Shown here: piece after piece, positions 56,919-64,000 of the stretch
How the letters are laid out: each line of letters opens with the position of its first letter
How positions within the stretch are numbered: position 1 is the first letter of the stretch
NCBI GenBank assembly: GCA_025360225.1
Contig: JANYCN010000036.1
Coordinates: forward strand, 85,615-149,614
DNA length: 64,000 nt
Direction of reading: 5' to 3'
Source: Actinomycetes bacterium
GTDB lineage: Bacteria; Actinomycetota; Thermoleophilia; Gaiellales; F1-60-MAGs149
Position numbers and translations under genes: made by a program
Notes under the pieces: generated by a model
The model's input: only the letters and a program-made list of their open reading frames with translations
The model's database searches: none
What the model was told of the DNA's origin: nothing

Positions 56919-57782
56919 CTACCGTGGTGCCGGAGCGACCAGGTCGGCGAGCGCGCCCTCGATCTCCGGATGTGCGAAGCGAAACCCGAGGCTCTCCGCC
57001 TGGGCGGGGATCACCCGTCGCGAGCCGAGCAGCTCAACGGAGAACCCGCCGAGCAACCCGCGCAGCGCAAAGGCGGGAGCGGGCAGCAGCGTGGGCCGGT
57101 GCACGACGCGACCGAGAGCCCGCGCGATGTCGATCTGCCGTGCCGGTCCGGGCGCGGTCGCGTTGACCGCACCTTCGTAGCGCTGATCGGCGATCGCCGT
57201 CCTCACCAGCGTCGCGGCGTCGTCGACGTGGATCCAGCTCCACCATTGCCGGCCGCTGCCGAGAGGCCCGCCGAGGCCGAGCCGGGCCGGCAAGAGGAGG
57301 CGACGAAAGGCGATCGCGTCGCGGGCGAGGATCACGCCAAGCCGTATCCGAACGACGCGTACGCCGAGGGCCGCGGCGCGCGCCGCTTGCTCCTCCCATG
57401 CCTGGCAGACGTCGGACAGGAACCCTGCGCCACGGGCAGAGCGCTCCGTGAGCACCTCGTCGCCGCGCTCCCCGTAGTAGCCGACGGCGCTCGCGGACAC
57501 GAGCACGCGGGGCCGCGCGCTTGCGGCCGCCATCGCGTCAACCAGCACGCGGGTGCCATCGCGCCGGCTCGCGAGGATCGCGGCTCGCTTCGTCGGCGTC
57601 CAGCGTCCGGCGACCGGCTCACCCGCGAGGTGGATCACGGCATCCACGCCCTCGAGCAGCCCCGGCGCGATCGAACCGGTCCGTAGCGAGAGCGGCCGCA
57701 CCGGCGTGCCGACACTGGCGAGGTCGCTCGCGAGTCGCCGGCCGAGCATGCCGCTCGCGCCCGTGATGACGGTCGTGGTCAC
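56919..57782 (-). CDS. TIGR01777-type NAD-dependent epimerase
   Basis: VITGASGMLGRRLASDL, HLAGEPVAGRWTPTKRAAILASRRDGTRVL, SASAVGYYGERGDEVLTE; trimmed to GTG 57782. Confidence 0.92.
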   Translation of the reverse strand: MTTTVITGASGMLGRRLASDLASVGTPVRPLSLRTGSIAPGLLEGVDAVIHLAGEPVAGRWTPTKRAAILASRRDGTRVLVDAMAAASARPRVLVSASAVGYYGERGDEVLTERSARGAGFLSDVCQAWEEQAARAAALGVRVVRIRLGVILARDAIAFRRLLLPARLGLGGPLGSGRQWWSWIHVDDAATLVRTAIADQRYEGAVNATAPGPARQIDIARALGRVVHRPTLLPAPAFALRGLLGGFSVELLGSRRVIPAQAESLGFRFAHPEIEGALADLVAPAPR

Positions 57783-57799
57783 TTGGCGAAGTATGCCGG

Positions 57800-58744
57800 T
57801 CAGGCGGGGCCGCGCACGGGCTCGCCGGCCCGTACCCACGAAACGACCCGCTCGAGCCCGTCGGCGAGCGGGACGGCCGGCGTCCATCCGAGCGCGGCGC
57901 GGATCGCCGAGGCGTCGATGCTCGACGCCTGCAACTCGCCTGCGCGAGCTGCGACATGCGTCGCCGCGACGGGTCGATCGGCAGCCCGTGCGAGCCCTTC
58001 AACGAGGTCAAGGACCGTCGTCTCGATGCCTGTGCCGACGTTCCAGAGGCCGGCCTCGTCGGCGTCGCTTGCCGCGAGCATCGCCGACACGACGTCGCCA
58101 ACGTACACGTAATCGCGGGTCTGGAGGCCGTCGCCGAACACGGTCGGCCGATCGCCCTGCAGCACGAGCCGCGCGAAGATCGCGATCACCCCTGCCTCGC
58201 CCGACGGGTCCTGGCGTGGCCCGAAGACGTTTCCTAGCCGCAGCGCGGTGTGGCGCGTGCCGAACAGACGGTTGTAGGTGCCGAGGTACTGCTCGGCGCA
58301 GAGCTTCGCGGTGCCGTACGGCGCCTCGGGAAGGGTCGGGCTCGTCTCCGGTGTCGGACGGTCGTTTGTATCGCCGTAGATCGCTCCTCCCGTCGACGCG
58401 AACACGACGCGCCCGTTGACGTCCTTCGCGGCGGCGAGCACGTTGAGGGTGCCGATCACGTTCACCATCGCATCTGCCGCCGGGTCGCCGACCGACACCC
58501 GCACGTCGGCCTGAGCGGCCAGATGGAAGATCGTCGCCGGGCGGTGCGTGGCGAACGTGGCGCTCACTGCGGCGGCGTCACGGATGTCAACCTGCGCGAA
58601 CGTGGCGCCATCGACCCTGTCGCGTCGACCCTTGGAGAGGTCGTCCACGACCAGCACGTCGACGCCGCGACCGACGAGCGCGTCCACGAGGTGGGAACCG
58701 ATGAAGCCAGCCCCTCCCGTGACGATGGCGCGGGCGGTGCTCAC
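57800..58744 (-). CDS. UDP-glucose 4-epimerase-like NAD-dependent epimerase
   Basis: AIVTGGAGFIGSHLVDAL, STGGAIYGD, PYGTAKLCAEQYL, LRLGNVFGPRQDP; trimmed to GTG 58744. Confidence 0.93.
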   Translation of the reverse strand: MSTARAIVTGGAGFIGSHLVDALVGRGVDVLVVDDLSKGRRDRVDGATFAQVDIRDAAAVSATFATHRPATIFHLAAQADVRVSVGDPAADAMVNVIGTLNVLAAAKDVNGRVVFASTGGAIYGDTNDRPTPETSPTLPEAPYGTAKLCAEQYLGTYNRLFGTRHTALRLGNVFGPRQDPSGEAGVIAIFARLVLQGDRPTVFGDGLQTRDYVYVGDVVSAMLAASDADEAGLWNVGTGIETTVLDLVEGLARAADRPVAATHVAARAGELQASSIDASAIRAALGWTPAVPLADGLERVVSWVRAGEPVRGPA

Positions 58745-59274
58745 CGGCCGATCACGACGAGAAGAACGGCGGGGCTGATCGTCGCCGGCGAGATGCCATC
58801 GAGCGGCTGCACGGCGCGCGCCGGGTTGAGGCCAAGGTGCCGCGCAAGCGCGACCGCCGCCGGCTGGCTTCCTGGGGTGAACAGCACGAGCTTGCCGCGG
58901 GCGTGCATCGTGATCCGCCGCAGAGCGACGATCGGGTATCCGACGCGCGCAAGGCTTGACGCGATTGCCTTCGCCCGGGCCCCGTTGTGAGAGGCGTTCC
59001 AGATCGCGACGCGGGTTTCCTTCGCCGCTGGCGCCACCGCCTCCGTCGACGCTGGCGCTGGCGCGACAGAGAAGCCTGCCGCCCGCGGCGTGTCCGGCTG
59101 TGCGAGGCGCGGCACGACGACGCTGAGCGCGAGGACGACCGCGCCGGCGCCCGCCGCGAGCAGCGCCCAGTAGGTGGCGCCACGACCGATACGGGTCGCG
59201 CGAGCGGCGCGGAACGCACCGGTGTCGAGGCGGATGCTGTGCTCGGGGTATGCCATCGGCTGAACGTTCGGCAA
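58741..59274 (-). CDS. LytR C-terminal-domain-like membrane protein
   Basis: Single TM then TRVAIWNASHNGARAKAIASSLARVGYPIVAL (LytR_C-like). Confidence 0.65.
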   Translation of the reverse strand: MPNVQPMAYPEHSIRLDTGAFRAARATRIGRGATYWALLAAGAGAVVLALSVVVPRLAQPDTPRAAGFSVAPAPASTEAVAPAAKETRVAIWNASHNGARAKAIASSLARVGYPIVALRRITMHARGKLVLFTPGSQPAAVALARHLGLNPARAVQPLDGISPATISPAVLLVVIGR

Positions 59275-59314
59275 CCGGCACGACCTCCCTTCCAGCGGCG
59301 GTTACCCTGTCCGC

Positions 59315-59896
59315 GTGTTCGTCTCCTTCGAGGGTGTAGACGGCGTCGGCAAGTCGACGCAGGCCCGGTTGCTTGTCGGCGCTCTGCGCGCGGCAGGCCG
59401 CGACGTCGTCGAGTGCCGTGAGCCCGGTGGGACGGTGGTCGGTGAGCGCGTTCGCGATCTGCTGCTATCCGACCACGGCGTGCCGCTCGGTCCGCGCACG
59501 GAGGCGTTGCTGTTCGCAGCGTCGCGCGCCCAGCTAACTGCTGAGGTGATTGAGCCGGCGTTGGCTCGCGGTGCGTGGGTGGTGTGTGATCGGTTCCTTG
59601 ACTCCTCGGTCGCCTACCAGGGTGGTGGCCGCCAGCTTGGCGAGGAGGCGGTGCGAGCGGTCAGCCTGTTCGCAACGGCCGGGCGGCTGCCGGACGTGAC
59701 GGTGCTGCTGGTTGGCGACCCCTATCGGACGACAGCGACCGATCGTATTGAGTCGGAATCCGATCTATTCCGGACACGGGTGCGAGCATCGTTCGACGCG
59801 CTTGGTCAGGGCGGATCTGAGCGTGTCGTCCTCGTCGCTGCGGCCGGAGCGGAGACGGAAGTGCAGCAGCGTGTGTGGGCCGCGCTCGCGCTGTGA
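59315..59896 (+). CDS. tmk: Thymidylate kinase
   Basis: FVSFEGVDGVGKSTQARLL, REPGGT, VVCDRFLDSSVAYQGGGR. Confidence 0.95.
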   Translation: MFVSFEGVDGVGKSTQARLLVGALRAAGRDVVECREPGGTVVGERVRDLLLSDHGVPLGPRTEALLFAASRAQLTAEVIEPALARGAWVVCDRFLDSSVAYQGGGRQLGEEAVRAVSLFATAGRLPDVTVLLVGDPYRTTATDRIESESDLFRTRVRASFDALGQGGSERVVLVAAAGAETEVQQRVWAALAL

Positions 59897-60984
59897 TGAG
59901 CGTCGCGGGTCAGCCTGAGGCGTCGCGACTGCTCGCCGCCGCGGCCCGCTCCCCGCGCCACGCGTACCTGTTGCACGGCCCGCGGGGCACGGGGATGGAT
60001 CGCGCGGCGCTCGCGTTCGCGGCCGACCTGCTCGGCTCGAGCCCGTATCGCGTGTTCGACGAGAGCCATCCCGACCTGTTCGTCGTCGAGCCCGAAGGCG
60101 AGGCGATCCTGATCGATCAGATCCGCGCTCTGCGCGCCGATCTCCACCTCCGCCCGTTCGAGGCCGAGCGCCGCGTCTACCTCCTGCGCGAGTGCGAGAC
60201 GCTCGGCCGCGACGCGGGAAACGCGCTTCTCAAGTCGCTCGAGGAGCCCCCCGGCTACGCCGTGTTCGTGCTGCTTTGCACCGACCGCGCACGGCTCCTG
60301 CCGACGATCGAGTCGCGTTGTCAACCGGTCCGGTTTCGCACCCCGGCACCGGCGGCGATCGCCGCGGCGCTTGGGGACGTTCCGGACGCGGCTCGGCTCG
60401 CACGGGTCGCTCGCGGCGATCTCGAGCTCGCCCAGCGCCTTGCTACCGACGCGGACGCCAGGACGCGGTTCGATCGCTCGGGCACGCTCGCGACGCTGGT
60501 CGTCCTCGACTCGACGTTCGACGCCGCAGACGCCGCGGCCGAGCTCGTCGCGTCTGCTCGTCGAGCGGGCGATGCCGCAGAGGTGTCGGTGAACGAGCGG
60601 CGTGACGCGATCCTCGAGCGCATCCCGCCAGGAAAGGCCGCGACACGCGAGATCAAGCGCATCCGTACGCAGCACGAGGCGCTCGCGAAGCGTCGGCGCC
60701 GACGGGCAGAGACGGATGAGATGCGCGCAGCGGTCGACGCGACGATCGGGATCTGGCGCGACGTCCTGCTCGTGGCAGTCGGTGCGTCTGGCGCGGTGAT
60801 ATCCTCAGAGCGCCTGTCCGACCTCGAGGCGCTTGCCGAGCAGGCTGGCCAGGCGGGTGCGGAGAAGGTGCTGCGCGCTGCGCAGGACGTTCGCCGTTCC
60901 TTTGATCTTCCGGTGATTGCCTCTCTCGCCGTCGAGCGCCTCTTTCACGAGATCGCGCTCGCCGTGCGGGTCATGTCGAGCTAA
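59896..60984 (+). CDS. holB: DNA polymerase III delta'-type subunit
   Basis: HAYLLHGPRGTGMDRAALAFAADLL, NALLKSLEEPPGYAVFVLLC, LLPTIESRCQPVRF. Confidence 0.88.
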   Translation: MSVAGQPEASRLLAAAARSPRHAYLLHGPRGTGMDRAALAFAADLLGSSPYRVFDESHPDLFVVEPEGEAILIDQIRALRADLHLRPFEAERRVYLLRECETLGRDAGNALLKSLEEPPGYAVFVLLCTDRARLLPTIESRCQPVRFRTPAPAAIAAALGDVPDAARLARVARGDLELAQRLATDADARTRFDRSGTLATLVVLDSTFDAADAAAELVASARRAGDAAEVSVNERRDAILERIPPGKAATREIKRIRTQHEALAKRRRRRAETDEMRAAVDATIGIWRDVLLVAVGASGAVISSERLSDLEALAEQAGQAGAEKVLRAAQDVRRSFDLPVIASLAVERLFHEIALAVRVMSS

Positions 60985-60994
60985 GCGAGCACGA

Positions 60995-61810
60995 GTGCCC
61001 CAGGTTGTCGGCGTCGTATTCAGTGCAGGCGGCCAGGTGCAGCCGTTCGATCCGGACGGCCTGACCCTGGCGTGGAACGAGCGCGTGATCTGCAACACCG
61101 TCCGCGGCCGCGAGTACGGGCGCGTCGTGCAGCCGAACCACGACGTGTCAGGCGGTGGCGGCCAGCTCCGTCGTGTGCTCCGGCGTGCGTCGGCCCAGGA
61201 CGAGGCGACGCGCAAGAAGCAGCGCGCGACGGCTGACCGCGCGATGAAGGCGTTCAAACGGGTCGTCCGCGAGCGTGGGCTCACCGTGAAGCCGTACTCG
61301 GCGGAGACGATGTTCGACGGTGGAAGGGTCGTGGTGCTGTACGGCTCGGAGGAGCGCGTCGACCTGCACGACCTCTCCCAGGTGCTGTCGAGCGAGGTCG
61401 GCACCCGCGTGGAGCTGCGCTCCGTCGGCCCGCGAGATGGCGCACGCGCCCTTGGCGGTGGCGGCATGTGCGGCGAGACGCTGTGCAGCTCGCGCTTTCC
61501 GTCCTACGAGAAGGTGACGCTGCGGATGGCCAAGGACCAGGACCTGCCGATGAACCCGGGCCGCATCACCGGGCTGTGCGGGCGACTGCGCTGCTGTCTC
61601 GCGTTCGAGCATCCGATCTACAAGGCCTTCCGTGACCGTGCCCCTGCCGTTGGCACGACGATCACCACGCCCCGCGGTCGCGCGCTCGTGCGCTCATATC
61701 GCGTGCAGCAGGAGTCCGTCATGGTGCGCGTGGACGGCGCGGAGGTCGACGAGCTCGTCTCGCTCGCCGAGCTGGGCGGCGCACGAAACGACGAGGCCCC
61801 CAGCAAGTAA
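60995..61810 (+). CDS. PSP1-domain protein (RicT-like)
   Basis: CGETLCSSRF...MAKDQDLPMNPGRITGLCGRLRCCLAFE; trimmed to GTG 60995. Confidence 0.93.
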   Translation: MPQVVGVVFSAGGQVQPFDPDGLTLAWNERVICNTVRGREYGRVVQPNHDVSGGGGQLRRVLRRASAQDEATRKKQRATADRAMKAFKRVVRERGLTVKPYSAETMFDGGRVVVLYGSEERVDLHDLSQVLSSEVGTRVELRSVGPRDGARALGGGGMCGETLCSSRFPSYEKVTLRMAKDQDLPMNPGRITGLCGRLRCCLAFEHPIYKAFRDRAPAVGTTITTPRGRALVRSYRVQQESVMVRVDGAEVDELVSLAELGGARNDEAPSK

Positions 61811-61889
61811 TACTTTTTTCGCGCAAGATTGCCGCCTCACCACCGTCTCCAACCCTGAGGCCACGTAACGCTCCGCTCGTGGCAGGTTC

Positions 61890-63500
61890 ATGACAATCTC
61901 GGCCGGTTCGGCCGAACCCCTCAGAGACCAGGCACAATTCGACCTAATGGCTGCAGTCCGCGACCCAGAGACAGGGCACGTCACGCCTCCGGCAATGCCG
62001 GCGGAGGCGCGTCTGCTGCTGCCCCGCGATCCGGCTCGAGCGACGGCGGTGCTGTACCGCAAGTACTCGACGACCGTCTACCGGTTCACGTGGCACATGC
62101 TCGGAAGCCGGGAGGATGCCGAGGACGCCACCCAGGCGACCTTCCTCTCCGTGCACTCGGCCTTGCAGGCCGGCACGGCGATCCGTGAGCCGCAGGCGTG
62201 GGTGCTGAAGATCGCGCGCAACGAGTGCCTGGCGCGGATCACCCAGCGCATGCGCCGCCCGTTGATGGACTCGCTCGATGACGAGACGACCGTTCAGGTC
62301 GCCGGCGTTGGCCCGACCGTGAGCCAGTCGGTGGAGATGCGCGGCGACCTCGACGCGGCAAACGGGGCGCTCGCGCGTCTTCCCACGTCGCAGCGCGAAG
62401 CGTTCGTGCTGCGGGAGTGGGTTGGGCTCTCGACGAGCGAGATCGCGATGTCGCTTGGCACCACCGTCTCCGCCGTCGACGCTCTGCTGAACCGCGCCCG
62501 CCGCGAGCTGATCCGCGTCGTTGGCGGAGCGGATGGCGCAGCTGGGTGTGGCGAGACGCGGGCTGCGCTCTCGGACGGGATCCTCGACCGTGCTGCGCGA
62601 GCCCATCTCGTCCGCTGCAAGGCGTGTCGTTCGCTGCGGCGCAACGTGTCGCCTCAGCTGGTTGCTGCCCGTGCGATCGTGCCGCCGGCGGCGATCGCTG
62701 CGCGGCTTGCCGACGCGCTGCCCGGGTTCGCCGCGAGCGCCGGATCGGCTGCTGCGGGTGGCGGCGCTGCCGTTGCCGGTGGCGGCGGGATCGCCGCGCT
62801 GATCGCGAAGGTCGCAACGGCGCCAGCTGTCTTGAAGGGTGCCACCGCGGCGCTCGTCACCGCCGTTGCCGTGGGTGGCGGGGTCGCCGCCGAGAACGCG
62901 CATAGCACCCGGAGCGTCCGCACGGCCGACCCGAAGGCCTCGTCCGCGGCGCTCCCGGTCTCGATCGTCCCGGTCGGCGCGGTGCGGTCGACGCACGCTG
63001 GCGTGCTCGCGCTGCCCGCTCTCGGCCAGAAGGCCTCGCCTGGCGGTCAGGTCGAGGCGGGTCATCCTTCCGGTTCCGGCACGAGCGAGCCGGTTGACGG
63101 CGCGCCCGTGTCGTCCGACCACAGCGCGACCTCTAGCCACTCGACGACTGGCGACGGTGAGGCCGCTGGCTCCGTCGGCGGCGGCGACTCGAAGCACGAT
63201 CCCGCGACCAGCGGCTCGAGCCACGACGGCACGAAGCACTCGTCGACCTCCGGCTCGACCGACCGCGCTACCAGCAGCGTCAGTGACCATCACCGCGGCA
63301 CGACGAGCGATCGGTCTGGTTCTGGGTCGGATTCCCGCTCCCGCTCCGGCTCTGGCTCGGGCTTGGGCTCGGGCGATAGCTCGAACCGTGGAGGCGGCGA
63401 CAGTGGGACGTCGGGTCGATCCTCGTCGGATCACACCTCGCATGACGACCCGTCTTCTTCGCACGATGGCTCCGGCGTCGGCCACGTCACGCTCGGCTAG
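61890..63500 (+). CDS. ECF-type sigma factor fused to zinc-finger/TM/Ser-Gly-Asp-rich extension
   Basis: sigma-2 (YRKYSTTVYRFTWHMLGSREDAEDATQATFLSVH), sigma-4 (LPTSQREAFVLREWVGLSTSEIAMSLGTTVSAVDALLNRARREL), HLVRCKACR, hydrophobic segment, ~190 aa low-complexity tail. Confidence 0.9.
   Translation: MTISAGSAEPLRDQAQFDLMAAVRDPETGHVTPPAMPAEARLLLPRDPARATAVLYRKYSTTVYRFTWHMLGSREDAEDATQATFLSVHSALQAGTAIREPQAWVLKIARNECLARITQRMRRPLMDSLDDETTVQVAGVGPTVSQSVEMRGDLDAANGALARLPTSQREAFVLREWVGLSTSEIAMSLGTTVSAVDALLNRARRELIRVVGGADGAAGCGETRAALSDGILDRAARAHLVRCKACRSLRRNVSPQLVAARAIVPPAAIAARLADALPGFAASAGSAAAGGGAAVAGGGGIAALIAKVATAPAVLKGATAALVTAVAVGGGVAAENAHSTRSVRTADPKASSAALPVSIVPVGAVRSTHAGVLALPALGQKASPGGQVEAGHPSGSGTSEPVDGAPVSSDHSATSSHSTTGDGEAAGSVGGGDSKHDPATSGSSHDGTKHSSTSGSTDRATSSVSDHHRGTTSDRSGSGSDSRSRSGSGSGLGSGDSSNRGGGDSGTSGRSSSDHTSHDDPSSSHDGSGVGHVTLG
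63300..63480 (+). repeat. Low-complexity Ser/Gly/Asp/His-coding stretch in sigma-factor tail
   Basis: repeated tcg/ggc/tcc codons: GSGSDSRSRSGSGSGLGSGDSSNRGGGDSG. Confidence 0.8.
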
Positions 63501-63507
63501 CCGAGCG
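63490..63507. terminator. 18-nt perfect palindrome centred on the sigma-factor stop codon
   Basis: cgctcggcTAgccgagcg. Confidence 0.5.
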
Positions 63508-63563
63508 TCCGCGAGCAGACTGCACGCCGTCCCGATCGTTCCGCCTAGAATGGGTCAGCACGC

Positions 63564-63636
63564 GCCGACGTAGCTCAGCTGGAAGAGCACATCACTCGTA
63601 ATGATGGGGTCGGGGGTTCGACTCCCCCCGTCGGCT
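63564..63636 (+). tRNA. tRNA-Thr (anticodon CGT)
   Basis: 7-bp acceptor gccgacg/cgtcggc, D-stem gctc/gagc, anticodon loop ctCGTaa on catca/tgatg, T-stem ggggg-ttcgact-ccccc. Confidence 0.95.
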
Positions 63637-63760
63637 CTAGAATCGGCGCCAAAATCGCGGTATGCAGGGATCCTGCGAAATTCCGCACAGGTGCACGGAG
63701 TGTCATAGAACGTGGTCAGATCGCACAGATCTGGCCACAATCTGGCCACAGGATCGCGGC

Positions 63761-64000
63761 GTGAACGCCGCTCTGGATGCGCTCCGGGCGGCCCTTCCCG
63801 GGGTCGCGGGCGAGGCGTTCCTGGCCGCAGCGGAGCTGCGCTCGGACGCTGACGGCGCGACCGTGCTGGCGGTGCCGGACGCGTTCGCGCGGACGTGGTT
63901 GGTGTCGCGGCATTTGGACACGTTGGACACATGGGCGCGATCCGCCGGCCTCGGAGCGGTCGCGCTCGTCGTCGACGAGCACCTCACCTGCCCCACCGTC
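63761..64000 (+). CDS. DnaA N-terminal-domain-like protein (truncated at window edge)
   Basis: VNAALDALRAALPGVAGEAFLAAAELRSDADGATVLAVPDAFARTWLVSRHLDTLDTWARSAGLGAVALVVDE; open to right edge, absent from ORF track. Confidence 0.55.
   Translation, partial: MNAALDALRAALPGVAGEAFLAAAELRSDADGATVLAVPDAFARTWLVSRHLDTLDTWARSAGLGAVALVVDEHLTCPTV

Noticed and set aside
63555-63932. Minus-strand ORF ending ...GGSRTPDPIITSDVLFQLSYVGAC
   Set aside because: C-terminal residues are the antisense of the tRNA-Thr gene, a classic spurious ORF.
1-64000. CRISPR arrays, rRNA operons, complete prophage or restriction/defence islands
   Set aside because: No regularly spaced repeats, no rRNA-like sequence, and no integrase, capsid, restriction or Cas proteins among the ORFs in this window.

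Overview
This 64 kb window is high-GC, gene-dense DNA that reads as actinobacterial (possibly Thermoleophilia-like; inference from gene content and GC only). Most of it is core-like. Main blocks: HtrA-type protease (846-2033); lipid kinase, phosphodiesterase, Pcm and GtrA (3.4-8.2 kb); membrane glycosyltransferase-like proteins (8.2-11.9 kb); a respiratory quinone supercluster running from hemB through ubiD, Rieske/cyt b/cyt b-c, ubiX, menG and polyprenyl synthase to mqnE-mqnA-mqnC (17.9-29.4 kb), interrupted by a DUF1778/GNAT toxin-antitoxin pair; c-di-GMP-type and signalling genes (PilZ-like, HD-GYP, GGDEF, HDOD); exopolysaccharide/envelope genes (34-38, 47-51 and 55-59 kb); two ABC-2 exporters (42-45 kb); tmk/holB/ricT; an ECF sigma factor fused to an anti-sigma-like membrane domain; and a tRNA-Thr(CGT) followed by the start of a DnaA_N-like ORF. 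The observations I would check first are: a ~258 bp element with terminal inverted repeats and strong hairpins abutting a FliG-N-like fragment (46.4-46.9 kb); an in-frame chimera of a decapitated matrixin-like protease and an unrelated membrane-anchored domain (39.2-40.3 kb); a short, motif-less polyprenyl-synthase-like protein between hemB and ubiD; an apparent frameshift in the real polyprenyl synthase; a sigma/anti-sigma/membrane fusion; the tRNA/DnaA_N junction at the right edge; and a recurrent leaderless-promoter pattern (TANNNT-N6/7-start codon), including a divergent pair whose -10 boxes overlap. All calls are from reading sequence and the supplied ORFs; no database search was run.
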